DNA from: Panopea generosa
Lineage: Eukaryota; Mollusca; Bivalvia; Adapedonta; Hiatellidae
NCBI GenBank assembly: GCA_029582155.1
Contig: CM055901.1
Location: 46,063,228-46,127,227, forward strand
Reading direction: 5' to 3'
Length of the DNA: 64,000 nucleotides
Shown here: positions 1-11,276 of the stretch, piece after piece
Position numbering within the stretch: position 1 is the first letter of the stretch
Layout: the number at the start of each line of letters is the position of its first letter
Translations under genes and position numbers: made by a program
The notes under the pieces: model-generated
Told to the model about the DNA's origin: nothing
The model's input: only the letters and a program-made list of their open reading frames with translations
Database searches by the model: none

Positions 1-659
1 TTTAGCCGCCCCACCCACACCACCCCACTCCTTCCCGCAAGTGATTTATGTACATGCTGATAATCCTCACAAGAGTACTTAAGTACGGACAGACAGACGG
101 AAGGACAGGCAAAATTGTGAAAAATTAAACTACTTTCTACAACTTCGATACACAGGGGTATAACCAGTACGATAAGCAATTGCTGCAACTAAACTTTTGA
201 AATTTAATGCCTTTTGATAAGTATCCTTTAAAGTATTAAGAACAACCCCAATGTGTACAAAAAACAACATGTTCAGTTGCCTCATATACACATTTCTTCT
301 TTTACATAAATGCACAAATACATATATAAATCTACATCAATAATTCACACGTGTCGGTTCAAAAGTTCAGCATTTACCGACGACATGGCCTACCCGACAA
401 GGCATCAGAATTATTCATCTTGTGATATGAGTATCGACAATGTGCATTCTGTTTTCATTAATTGCTGAATAGGTTTATCGCTAGCTTCAGAATACCATAA
501 TGGAACAACGCTGTTTGCCTGCTGCGCACATCAACACTAGGTATATGACTGAAATAAAGCTGGGATTAAACGATGTAGTCAATGTCAATTATAACGGGAT
601 GCACGACGATCTTGAAATCTATTTCACTTCGGTTTCTGCATTATTTGCTTGATTCTGTT
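1..659. other. Unique AT-rich DNA, no gene seen
   Basis: This stretch precedes the first minisatellite. I see no open frame of convincing composition, no splice-flanked exon and no RNA gene. The only frames are short and AT-driven. Confidence 0.5.
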
Positions 660-1350
660 TAGTTAATCAATTTCAGATTTGCATGTTTTAGTCTGTTTAA
701 GGTTAGGGCGATGTCAGTCAACTTCTGAGTTGCATGTTTTAGTCTGTTTAGGTTAGGGGGTGTCAGTTAATTTCTGAGTTGCATATTTTAGTCTGTTTAT
801 GTTAGGGGGTGTCAGTCAATTTCTGAGTTGCATGTTTTAGTCTGTTTAGGTTAGGGGATGTCAGTCAATTTCTGAGTTGCATGTTTTAGTCTGTTTAGGT
901 TAGGGGGATGTCAGTCAATTTCTGAGTTGCATGTTTTAGTCTGTTTAAGGTTAGGGGGATGTCAGTCAATTTCTGAGTTGCATGTTTTAGTCTTTTTAAG
1001 GTTTGGGATGTCAGTCAATTTCTGAGTTGCATGTTTTAGTCTGTTTAGGTTAAGGGGATGTCAGTCAATTTCTGAGTTGCATGTTTTAGTCTGTTTAAGG
1101 TTAGGGGGGTGTCAGTCAGTTTTGAGTTGCATGTTTTAGTCTGTTTAGATTAGGGGGATGTCTGTCAATTTCTGAGTTGCATGTTTTAGTCTGTTTAAGG
1201 TAAGGGGGTGTCAGTCAATTTTTGAGTTGCATGTTTTAGTCTGTTTAGATTAAGGGGATGTCTGTCAATTTCTGAGTTGCATGTTTTAGTCTGTTTAAGG
1301 TTAGGGGGTGTCAGTCAATTTTTGAGTTGCATGTTTTAGTCTGTTTATGG

Positions 1351-1396
<46 letters not shown>

Positions 1397-1605
1397 GTCA
1401 GTCAATTTTTGAGTTGCATGTTTTAGTCTGTTTAGATTAGGGGGATGTCTGTCAATTTCTGAGTTGCATGTTTTAGTCTGTTTAAGGTTAGGGGGTGTCA
1501 GTCAATTTCTGAGTTGCATGTTTTGGTCTGTTTAGATTAGGGGGATGTCTGTCAATTTCTGTGTTGCATGTTTTAGTCTGTTTATGGTCAGGGGGTTTCT
1601 GTTTG
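660..1605. repeat. 51-bp minisatellite, about 18 copies
   Basis: The unit is about 50-52 bp: GAGTTGCATGTTTTAGTCTG, then TTTAGGTTAGGGGG, then a TGTCAGTCAATTTCT segment. Variation sits mostly in the G run (4-7 G) and the bases just before it. From about 1090 onward two variants alternate. One has GATTAGGGGGATGTCTGTC; the other has AGGTTAGGGGGTGTCAGTC. This gives a ~101-bp dimeric order. One copy carries a very long poly-G expansion. The TTAGGG inside the unit is not in telomeric (6-bp) tandem array. Confidence 0.95.
1354..1395 (+). repeat. 42-nt poly-G tract
   Basis: An uninterrupted run of 42 G replaces the usual 5-6 G of the 51-bp unit in one monomer. All neighbouring units have short runs, so this is a single-monomer slippage expansion. 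The exact length in the molecule is uncertain because homopolymers of this size are hard to sequence. Confidence 0.85.
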
Positions 1606-1918
1606 ACGCTACCAGAGGTCCATCAGTATGTGATGTATTTCTTTCAAACTACAGCCACTCATATAATATATCCAATTACATAATGAGTGTCCTGGGGCGT
1701 TGCTCACATGGCTTTTTAAATAGAACATAAATCTGTCAAAAGTGGACACAACCAGCGTAATAAAAAAAAACATTTCACAATGAAAACAATAAAATGACTT
1801 ATATAAAAATGAAACAAGGGGTTAACGCCATGAAACGGTCAGTGGCAAACCCGCAGCTAGGGAGCCTATTTCTGGTTTAAGGAACTTTTTATTGGATACT
1901 AGTATTTAACATTTTCCT
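1606..1918. other. Unique spacer between two minisatellites
   Basis: About 310 bp of AT-rich sequence. A short open frame runs through part of it but starts inside the minisatellite and looks fortuitous. Confidence 0.5.
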
Positions 1919-2275
1919 TAAATACTATAAAATATCTATTTTGTCACCAGTGTTCTCAATACTTTAAAATATCTATTTTGTCACACCAGTGTTCTAAATA
2001 CTATAAAATATCTTTTTGTCACACCAGTGTTCTCAATACTTTAAATTATCTTTTTGTCACCAGTGTTCTCAATACTATAAAGTATCTATTTTGTCACACC
2101 AGTGTACTTACTACTATAAAATATCTATTTTGTCATACCAGTGTACTCAATACTATAAAATATCTATTTTGTCACCAGTGTTCTCAATACTATAAAGTAT
2201 CGATTTTTGTCACACCAGTGTACTCAATACAATAAAATATCTATTTTGTCACACCAGTGTTCTCAATACCAATAG
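1919..2275. repeat. 39-bp minisatellite, about 9 copies
   Basis: The unit reads AATACTATAAAATATCTATT then TTGTCACACCAGTGTTCTC (39 bp). Several copies lack the ACA of CACACC and are 36 bp. The AT-rich half and the CACCAGTG half are both well conserved. The array ends abruptly at about 2275. Confidence 0.93.
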
Positions 2276-2544
2276 ATTTTTTTTTCTTGAATGTATCCTC
2301 TTACTACTATAATTTTGTATTGTGAAAACTTATGAAAATATTGCTCAGAAAAATAAACAATATAAAGATATCAAAATGTACATAAATAAGGGCTCGTGTG
2401 ATTCTACAGCGTACTGCATTAAAATGTGCCCCTTTCACAGCGGTGGTGTTTCCTGAAAAGAGCGAGAATGAATGTACCCCTTGCCAGATTTAATCTCCTC
2501 AGTAGCCTGCTTCGCTTCTCACCGTTCCAGTTATTGTTACGTGT

Positions 2545-3000
2545 TATTTATAGGTGTAACCCAACATTGATTTTTGTTCTTTATTATATAGTAAATAATA
2601 AAAGTTTGAAGGCTTGTCATTCATAGAGAATCCAAAATGAAAGAAGTGAAATCTACATTTTACGGTTTGTCAACCTCTGCACAATCAAAATATGATGAGA
2701 AAAGTAGGGGTCATGTGTCATATAAGAGATTTTTTTCTGGTCAGTGTGTACACTGGTGACAAAGTGAAAGTAGACTTCTAAAATCATGTATTCATACCCC
2801 AATTTCCAAGCATCATTTTTTTTTCAAATGCTATCAAAATGTTCAAAATACACCAATAATGCCATTCAAATAAAAAAATGAGCATTAAAATAAGGAAAAT
2901 GCATTTTTAAAGAAGAAGAAATGAGAATCATTTATAACCGCCATCATGCGACTACCCCACGGAAGCACTTCCTTTTTGCAATGGTGGTACTATGCCTATA
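2545..3000 (+). mobile_element. Dispersed ~450-bp repeat, copy A
   Basis: This segment matches 35200-35588 on the same strand and 56889-57345 on the opposite strand. Shared landmarks, in order: GATTTTTGTTCTTTATT, GGCTTGTCATTCAT, AATGAAAGAAGTGAAA, GTCAACCTCTGC, GAGAAAAGTAG, ATCATGTATTCATAC, ATGTTCAAAATACA, GAGCATTAAAAT, AAAGAAGAAGAAAT and a final AATGGTGGT...TATGCC. A and C share both ends. No terminal inverted repeat, tRNA head or conserved long frame is visible, so the class is unknown. It could be a non-autonomous transposon or part of a larger repeat. The 270 bp before it hold no other recognised feature. Confidence 0.85.
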
Positions 3001-3343
3001 ATTATAATATTTATGCACTTATTGTGTTTTTGATTGATAATGTTTTTTTATTTAATTTTCTAAAATAGAATGAAGGTTTAGTGATTAAATCTCACGTTGC
3101 AGTAAATACGTTAATTATGGTAATGAGGGAAAAATAAGAGTCTGACATTATATTAAGATGCAATCAGATTGAATTCACCATTATTTTTATTCTTTACAAA
3201 CTATTTACTGTCGACATTTAAATTAAATAAATCACATGGAAATGAAATATATGATGAATTTTAACAGAATTTTATGAATCTCTTAATCATGTAAAAATAG
3301 AATCAGTTTTCAAACCACCAAGAAATAAATAAACATAACTTAC

Positions 3344-3416
3344 CGTTGACAAATGCGGTAAACCCAAAAACTATCACTGTCAAAACACCAAACGGCATTT
3401 TAAATATGTCCACCAT
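3344..3416 (-). CDS. Weak candidate first coding exon (signal-peptide-like)
   Basis: I do not recognise this. On the minus strand an ATG at 3416-3414 in a good start context (GAAATGG) opens a 24-codon frame whose core is MPFGVLTVIVFGFTAF. It is strongly hydrophobic, like a secretory signal peptide. It ends at a consensus splice donor, G|GTAAGT, with the intron starting at 3343. Splice phase is 1. Possible TATA-like sequence (ATATAAC) lies about 75 nt upstream. No matching downstream exon was identified, and short hydrophobic frames with a nearby GTAAGT are common by chance in AT-rich DNA. A gene relic or a pure coincidence are both possible. Confidence 0.22.
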
Positions 3417-3622
3417 TTCTACAACAACCTTCTGCAAGGCTGTCTCGACTGGTATAATAAACTATTTCAAGAACAAGAGGTATCTGACGTTATATGGCCA
3501 GCTTTTATTGGATAATATTGCTCTACCTGTGCCTATGGTTACCAGTAAACATATTCGCTACGTGCGAGACATTTACCGGTTTGTAAGCACATTGTCAGGC
3601 ATTGTTTCTTAAATATCATTGT

Positions 3623-3788
3623 TCATAAATTGTTTATGATTGTACCATATACGGGATCGTATAGCTGTCCAAGAGTCCTAGTGGCGTATTGCGTGGCAAC
3701 CGATGTTACTGGTTCCCCAACCGACGTGGTCATACCAAGGTCAATAAAAAGAATCAAAAGCATTTTTGCTTGGCGATCTGCGTCTTTA
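3623..3788 (-). CDS. Weak candidate terminal coding exon
   Basis: I do not recognise this. On the minus strand a pyrimidine-rich stretch followed by GCGTACAG could be a splice acceptor ending at 3789. The frame that follows encodes 54 residues, beginning KDADRQAKMLLILFIDLG and continuing through a TSVGEPVTSVATQYATR region to a TGA at 3625-3623. An AATAAA polyadenylation-like hexamer lies about 115 nt further downstream (3509-3504, minus). If real, the 3.85-8.7 kb satellite would lie in the intron before it. Its splice phase (one leading base) does not fit the candidate first exon at 3344-3416, so they would belong to different genes. Residue composition looks protein-like, but evidence is thin. 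Confidence 0.22.
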
Positions 3789-3844
3789 CTGTACGCAGTG
3801 AAAGAAAATTTGAACTAACCGTGTACAACGCATTGTGATACTCT

Positions 3845-6125
3845 CGACACGAGTGAGTATAATGTAAACGGGCCGAGTACTATGTCTTGTGAGATTGTTG
3901 ACATGTGTAAGTTTAATGTGAACGGGCCGAGTACCATGTCTTGTGAGAGTGTTGAGACGTGTACATGTAAATATAATGTGAACGGGCCGAGTACCATGTT
4001 TTGTGAGATTATTGACACGTGTAATTATAACGCAAACGGACCGAGTACCATGTCTTGTGAGATTGTTGACACGTGTGCATGTAAGTATAATGTGAACGGG
4101 CCGAGTACCATGTCTTGTGAGATTGTTGACACGTGTAATTATAACGCAATCGGGCCGAGTACCATGTCTTGCGAGATTGTTGACACGTGTACATGTAAGT
4201 ATAATGTGAAAGGGCCGAATACCATGTCTTGTGAGATTGTTGACACGTGTACATGTAAGTATAATGTAAACGGACCGAGTACCATGTCTTGTGAGATTGT
4301 TGACACGTGTACATGTAAGTATAATGTGAAAGGGCCGAATACCATGTCTTGTGAGATTGTTGACACGTGTACATGTAAGTATAATGTAAACGGACCGAGT
4401 ACCATGTCTTGTGAGATTGTTGACACGTGTACATGTAAGTATAATGTGAACGGGTCGAGAACCATGTCTTGTGAGATTGTTGACACGTGTACATGTAAGT
4501 ATAATGTGAACGGGCCGAGTACCATCCCTGTGAGACTGTTGACACGTGTAAGTATAATGTGAACAGGCCGAGTACCATGTCTTGTGACAATGTTGACACG
4601 TGTACATGTAAGTATAATGTGAACGGGTCGAGAACCATGTCTTGTGAGATTGTTGACATGCGTAATTATAATGCGAACGGGCCGAGTACCATGTCTTGTG
4701 AGATTGTTGACACGTGTACATGTAAATATAATGTGAACAGGCAGAGTACCATGTCTGTAAGATTATTGACATGTGTAAGTATAATGTGAACGGGCCGAGC
4801 ACATCCCTATGAGACTGTTGACACGTGTTAATATAATGTGAAAGGTCCGAGTACCATGTCTTGTGAGATTGTTTACATGTGTTAGTATTATAAGAACGGG
4901 CCGAGTAGTATGTCTTGTGAGACTGCTGACATGTGAAAGTGTAATTTGAACGGGCCGAGTACCATGCCGGTGAGATTGTTGACACGTGTACATGTAAGTA
5001 TAATGTGAACGGACCGAGTACCATGTCTTGTGAGATTGTCGACATGTGTAAGTATAATGCGAACGGGCCGAGTACCATGTCTTGTGAGATTGTTTAAACG
5101 TGTACATGTAAGTTTAATGTGAACGGGCCGAGTACCATCAGTGTGAAACTGTTGACACGTGTAAGTATAATTTGATGGACCGAGTACCATGTCTTGTGAG
5201 ACTGTTGACACATGTACATGTAAGTATAATGTGAACGGACCGAGTACCATGTCTTGTAAGTTTATTGACATGTGTTAGTATAATATGAACGGGCCGAGTA
5301 CTATGTCTTGTGAGACTGTTGACACGTGTAAGTATAATGTGAACAGGCCGAGTACCATGTCTAGTGAGATTGTTGACACGTGTACATGTAAGTATAATGT
5401 GAACAGGCCGAGTACCATGTCTTGTGAGATTGTTGGCACGTGTACATGTAAGTATAATGTGAACGGGCCGAGTACCATGTCTTGTGGGATTGTTGACACG
5501 TGTACATGTAAGTATAATGTGAAGGGCCGAGTACCATGTCTTGTGGGATTGTTGGCACGTGTACATGTAAGTATAATGTGAACGGGCCGAGTACCATGTC
5601 TTGTGGGATTGTTGACACGTGTATATGTAAGTATAATGTGAAGGGCCGAGTACCATACCTGTGAGACTGTTTACACGTGTAAGTATAATGTGAACGGGCC
5701 GAGTACCATGTCTAGTGAGATTGTTGACACGTGTAAGTATAATGTGAACGGGCCGAGTACCATGTCTAGTGAGATTGTTGACACGTGTACATGTAAGTAT
5801 AACGTGAACGGACCGAGTACCATCCCTTTGAGACTGTTGACACGTGTTAGTATAATATGAACGGACCAAGTATCATCCCTGTGAGGCTGTTGACACGTGT
5901 GAGTATAATGCGAACGGACCGAGTACCACATCTAGTGAAACTGTTGACACATGTAAATATAATGAGTACCATGTATTGTGAGACTGTTGACACGTGTAAG
6001 TATAATGTAAACGGACCGAGTACCACGTCTAGTTAGACTGTTGACACATGTTAATATAATGAGGACCGTGTATTGTGAGACTGTTGACACGTGTAATTAT
6101 AATGTGGACGGACCGAGAACCCACG
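3845..6125. repeat. 54/60-bp satellite, about 40 copies
   Basis: The unit is GTGAGATTGTTGACACGTGT, then an optional ACATGT, then AAGTATAATGTGAACGGGCC and GAGTACCATGTCTT. With the hexamer it is 60 bp, without it 54 bp. Each unit carries the palindrome ACACGTGT (an E-box core CACGTG). A 120-bp dimer marked by AAAGGGCCGAATACC is repeated in register at about 4205-4440. Because 54 and 60 are multiples of three, long frames stay open on both strands; these are not evidence of a protein. Confidence 0.95.
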
Positions 6126-6550
6126 GCTACTAAACGCCAGCTCCACCACCAACAAGTGGTGATAAGAAAATGAGCTAGCGACACGTCCGCGGTGGAGCTA
6201 ACGAGTATTTTTATTTGTACACACGTGAGTATGATTTACTTTTTGTCTTATATTTTTATTAATAGATCTCATTTCGAAAATCGGGCCATGTAGTACCGTG
6301 TACGAATACTTTTACTACTGGTTGGCCACGATTTAGTTTCAATATTTTGTAAATTGTGTTGTCAAAAGCTTTTCTCCTGATTCGGACTCGTGCATATTTT
6401 TATACATGTTCGAATTTCAACTACAATTAGATGTTAAGGCACACTGTAAGTACGTTCTTGCAGATATAAACAATTCAAATATTATAATAATTATACAGGA
6501 ACTCATCAGGCTTAATAAAACTTTCTTAAAAGAGAAATATGCATATATTT
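6126..6550. other. Unique 425-bp interruption of the satellite
   Basis: The repeat stops at 6125 after GACCGAGAACCC and resumes at about 6551 with ACGTGTAATTATAA. The insert is AT-rich and contains AGCTCCACC (from about 6140) and its complement GGTGGAGCT (about 6191-6200), which could pair over a 43-nt loop. No clear target-site duplication, tRNA head or long frame is visible. It may be an old insertion or a remnant of the original flank. Confidence 0.5.
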
Positions 6551-8720
6551 ATAAAAGTGGTGGAGACGTGTAATTATAATATAAACGGACCAAAAACCAT
6601 GTATTGTAGGACTGTTGACACGTGTAAGTACAATGTGAACGGACCGAGTACCACGTCTAGTGAGACTGTTGACATATGTAAATAATATTGCAATGAGTAC
6701 CATGTATTGTGAGATTGTTGACATGTGTAAGTATAATGTGAACTGACTGAGTACCATGTCTAATGAGATTGTTGACATATGTAATTATAATGTGAAAGGA
6801 CCGAGTACCACGTCTAGTGAGACTATTAACACATGCAAATATAATGAGTATCATGTATTGTGAGACTGTTGACACGTGTAAGTATAATGTGAACGGACCG
6901 AGTACCACGTCTAGTGAGACTGTTAACACATGTAAATATAATAAGTACCACGTCTAGTGAGACTGTTAACACATGTTAATATAATGAGCACCATGTATTG
7001 TGAGACTGATGACATTTGTAAGTATAATGTGAACGGGCCGAGTACCACGTCTAGTGAGACTGTTGACACATGTTAATATAATGAGTACCATGTATTGTGA
7101 GACTGATGACACGTGTAATTAAAACGTGAACGGGCCAAGTACCATGCCTAGTGAGATTGTTCACACATGTAAATATAATGAGTATCATGTATTGCGAGAC
7201 TGTTGACACGTGTAAGTGTAATGTGAACGGACCGAGAACCATGTCTAGTGAGACTGTTGACACATGTTAATATAATGAGTACTACGTATTGTGAGACTGT
7301 TGACACGTGTAAGTATAATGTGAACGGACCGAGTACCATGTCTAGTGAGACTGTTGACACATGTTAATATAATGAGTACCATGTATTGTGAGACTGATGA
7401 CACGTGTAATTAAAACGTGAACGGGCCGAGTACCATGCCTAGTGAGATTTGTTGACACATGTAAATATAATGAGTACCATGTATTGCGAGACTGTTGACA
7501 CGTGTAAGTGTAATGTGAACGGACCGAGAACCATGTCTAGTGAGACTGTTGACACATGTTAATATAATGAGTACTACGTATTGTGAGACTGTTGACACGT
7601 GTAAGTATAATGTGAACGGACCGAGTACCATGTCTAGTGAGACTGTTGACACATGTAAATATAATAAGAACCATGTATTGTGAGACTGTTGACACGTGTT
7701 AGTATAATGTGAACTGATGGAGTACCATGTATTGTGAGACTGTTGACACGTGTAAATATAATGTGAACGGACCGAGTACCACGTCTAGTGAGACTGGTGT
7801 CACATGTTAATATAATGAGTACCATGTATTGTGAGACTGTTGACATATGTTAATATAATAAGTACCATGTATTGTGAGACTGTTGACACGTGTAAGTATA
7901 ATGTGAACGGGCCGAGTACCACTTCTACTGAGACTGTTGACGTATGTAAATATAATGAGTACGATGTATTGTGAGATAGTTGACATGTGTAAGTATAATA
8001 TGAACTGACTGAGTACCATGTCTAGTGAGATTGTTGACATTTGTAAGTATAATGTGAACGGACCGAGTACCACGTCTAGTGAGACTGACACATGTAAATA
8101 TAATGAGTACAATGTATTGTGAGACTGTTGACACGTGTAATTATAATGTGAACGGGCCGAGTACCATGTCTAGTGAGATTGTTGACACATGTAAATATAA
8201 TAAGTACCATGTATTGTGAGACTGTTGAAACGTGTAAGTAAAATGTGAAAGGACCGAGTACCACGTCTAGTGAGATTGTTGACATTTGTAAGTAAAATGT
8301 GAAAGGACCGAGTACCATGTCTAGTGAGATTGTTGACATTTGTAAGTATAATGTGAACGGACCGAGTACCACGTCTAGTGAGATTGTTGACATTTGTAAT
8401 TATAATGTGAACGGGCCGAGTACCATGTCTAGTGAGACTGTTAACACATGTAAATATAATAAGTACCATGTATTGTGAGACTGTTGAAACGTGTAATTAT
8501 AATGTGAACGAACCTAAAACCATGTATTGTGAGACTGTTAACACGTGTAAGTATAATGTGAACGGACCGAGTACACGTCTTGAGAGATTGCTGACCCGTG
8601 TAAGTATAATGCAAACGGGTCGGGTACCACGCATTGTGAGACTGTTGACACGTGTAAGTATAACGAGAATGGAGCGAGTATCACGCAGTATGAGGTGACA
8701 TTTTTGACCTATGTAAGTAT
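6551..8720. repeat. 97-bp dimeric satellite related to the 54/60-bp array
   Basis: Two monomer types alternate. The long type (54 bp) has GTGAGACTGTTGACACGTGT, AAGTATAATGTGAACGGACC and GAGTACCACGTCTA. The short type (43 bp) has GTGAGACTGTTGACACATGT, AAATATAATGAGTACCATGT and ATT, lacking the AACGGACC part. Together they form a 97-bp higher-order unit. A three-dimer block (291 bp) is duplicated: the marker GACTGATGAC sits at 7101 and 7392. Toward the right edge (after about 8560) monomers diverge. Confidence 0.93.
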
Positions 8721-9437
8721 AACATGAAACCTATTTACGTTGTCCTCACAGGCAGTATCACTCCAAAAGTACTAAAGCCAGAGTATCAGGTCTGATCAAT
8801 CGTTGGCAATAAGATTATACTGCTTTCGTCGATGGAATACAGTAACAAAATTTTTCTAGTACAATCGCCAACCCATTTTAAGTAGGAAAGTAGCTCATAT
8901 TTTTCATATAAAATATGATATCTTTGTTTTTTAAAACTATGACCCAAATTAAATTTATCAACTATTCAGTAAGTTTTTGTTAATTTCTCTACAACGATCA
9001 CAAGTAAATGTATAATTAATTCTATCAATAATACAAGTGACAATCACGCAGTACAAAATAAATATCTACTGACAATGGCACATAGAAAGTTCCTGATTGC
9101 AGACCGTTATAATCACAGAGACTGTCAATCATTTTTTTGGACTCGATATCGATCAGCACCTGCGTGTATCAGCTGCCTACGGATGTAGCAGGTAATCGTC
9201 TCGTTATGATTTCTGTAAAATTATTGAATTATTCAGGGTAAACCATAGTTGGAAAAAACAGAAAACGCTGATATAACAAAGAAATGTGTCGCATGCCGAC
9301 ACTAGGAACGCAAATGCTAATAAAAGAATGGGGACAAATGCACAGCTACAATACGCTATTTAAATTGCAGTTTTATAATTGTGAAGGAATTACAAAAAAA
9401 AAACAACTGTTATTTACAATATTAAAAGGGGAGAAAC
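8721..9437. other. Unique AT-rich DNA, no gene seen
   Basis: About 700 bp between arrays. I see no convincing exon, promoter or RNA gene. Confidence 0.45.
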
Positions 9438-9530
9438 TAGTATAATATAATATAATATAATATAATGTAATGTAATGTAATGTAATGTAATGTAATGTAA
9501 TGTAATGTAATGTAATGTAATATAAGGTAA
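9438..9530. repeat. Compound pentanucleotide microsatellite (TATAA)n(TGTAA)n
   Basis: About four to five TATAA units pass into about fifteen TGTAA units, with a TATAA unit again at the right end. The pattern suggests a point change that then spread by slippage. Confidence 0.95.
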
Positions 9531-10046
9531 TAATGACTTGCACAAATAATAAAGTCTGAAAAGTTGTGGGTTTGAGCCCAACTTTGTCAAAACGCTTTAT
9601 GCGTGAAAATATGTCAGTTACTTTGTAGTTGGTTGATGGTCCTGCCAATTTGGATGTCTGGTCTTTCTTCCCAATGCATCCGAATGGCATATAAAAGCAT
9701 AACTATGCCATATATCAGGTGTTCGAAAGTGGCATTAAAATACCATCAAAATGATGTACTGCAGCGATCAATAGAACTTATATACCTAACTCATTTGACA
9801 ATCACACGTGTATTATCAATTTACCATTAGGAAATGTTTAATACGACAGCATAGAGATTCACCGAGCCAGTTGGAAGTTGTTTAATCAGCAATGGAAAAT
9901 GTGTCCAATAAGTCAGAATGTCAGAATAAGGCTAATGTGTCAAGCAACATGATATGTATTGTAAGATAATTTAGCCATACTAATTTCTGGTATTAATTAT
10001 TTTAAAGAATCGATAAAATGTGTTTATTTATATTTCGAGAAAATAA
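9531..10046. other. Unique DNA, no gene seen
   Basis: Ordinary AT-rich sequence. A 75-codon frame crosses part of it without features of a real exon. Confidence 0.4.
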
Positions 10047-10122
10047 AATCTTCTTCTTACTTCTTCCGTCTTCTTTTCTTCTTTTCGCCGTTTTCGTCTT
10101 CTTCTTCTTCGTCTTCTTCTAA
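10047..10122. repeat. TTC-rich imperfect microsatellite
   Basis: Repeated TTC/CTT trinucleotides broken by CCG and TCG. It is a pyrimidine-rich strand of about 75 nt. Confidence 0.8.
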
Positions 10123-10206
10123 ACATAAATATATTATAAATACTATCTGAAACCTATGGTGTTCCATTTGGACCATCACGTTTTTTTATATCTTAACCCC
10201 ATACCA

Positions 10207-10318
10207 CGAAAGTCTAAAGTCGAAACTACGATGGTGAAAGTCGTAATCACAATGGTGAAAATACGAAACTACGATGATGAAAACACGAAATCACGCAACT
10301 ACGATGGTGAAAACGCGA
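10207..10318. repeat. Degenerate ~21-bp repeat, about 5 copies
   Basis: Units of the type ACGAAACTACGATGGTGAAA recur with substitutions and small length changes. Confidence 0.75.
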
Positions 10319-10419
10319 TGTAATTAAATGTCCAACAGAGGGCATAACTATAGTTTAACACAAACCCTGATATTTCTAGAAATCCCAACGAAAAAAACAG
10401 GGAATTCTTTACCAAAATG

Positions 10420-10456
10420 TGACGTCAGTCTATTTTTGCTAAACAAACTGACCAAT
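10420..10456. promoter_or_regulatory. CRE plus CCAAT motif pair before the 106-bp array
   Basis: A perfect 8-bp CRE palindrome TGACGTCA (10420-10427) is followed 25 bp later by ACCAATCAGC, a canonical CCAAT-box context (CCAAT at 10452-10456). Both are known animal promoter elements. The 106-bp array begins about 90 bp downstream. No transcript start can be shown from sequence, so a chance match is possible. Confidence 0.25.
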
Positions 10457-11276
10457 CAGCGTAGTACTATCTCATTGTGACGGACTCAAGCATAGGAAGC
10501 TGTACCAGTTTAGCATCTGCGAGGCGTAGCATGAGTAAAATAGGGTAATACATTGGCAGTTCTCCTGTTGACCGCTCCAAGACATGAAGTTATTATTTTT
10601 GTATGTTTATATCTATGGTTCGAGAACTAGGGCATGTGTAAACTTAGGTTGGCGCTCCCCATTGGCAGTTCTCCTGTTGCCCGCTCCCAGACCTGTTGTC
10701 ATTATTTTTGTCTGTTGTATGTGTTCATCGTGAACGAGAGCATGCGTAAACTTAGGTTTGCGCTCCCCATTGGCAGTTCTCCTGTTGCCCGCTCCCAGAC
10801 CTGTTGTCATTATTTCTGTCTGTTTTATGTGTTCATCGTGAACGAGACCATGTGTAAACTTAGGTTTACGCTCCCCATTGACAGTTCTCCGGTTGCCGCT
10901 CTAAGGCCTGTTGTCATTATTTCTGTCTGTTTTATGTGTTCATCGTGAACGAGAGCATGTGTAAACTTAGGCTGACGCTCTCCATTGGCAGTTCTCCTGT
11001 TGCCCGCTCCCAGACCTGTTGTCATTATTTCTGTCTGTTTTATGTGTTCATCGTGAACGAGAGCATGTGTAAACTTAGGTTGACGCTCCATATTCGCAGT
11101 ACTCCTGTTGTCCGCTCCAAGCACTATTATTATTTTTGTATATTTATACCTGTGGACCGAGAAGTAGAGTATGTATAATCTAAGGTTGACGCTCCATATC
11201 CGCAGTTCTCCTGTTGTCCGCTCCAAGCACTGTTATTATTTTTGTATGTTTATACCTGTGGATCGAGAAGTAGGGC

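Noticed and set aside
660-1605. Telomeric or interstitial telomere repeat (TTAGGG in the unit)
   Set aside because: TTAGGG occurs once per 51-bp unit and never in 6-bp tandem order.
3786-5869. Long frames on both strands (up to 430 codons) with YTYTCQQSHKTWYSAR-type repeats
   Set aside because: They exist only because the 54/60-bp units are multiples of three and stop-poor. Both strands are open at once, and frames shift at indels. No start, splice or domain evidence.
3845-8720. CRISPR array
   Set aside because: The arrays here have no unique spacers between repeats; monomers are contiguous. The DNA is also clearly eukaryotic (SINEs with tRNA heads and poly-A).
9373-9690. 105-codon minus-strand frame with ITLHYITLHY repeats
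   Set aside because: It is the translation of the TGTAA/TATAA microsatellite with random flanks.
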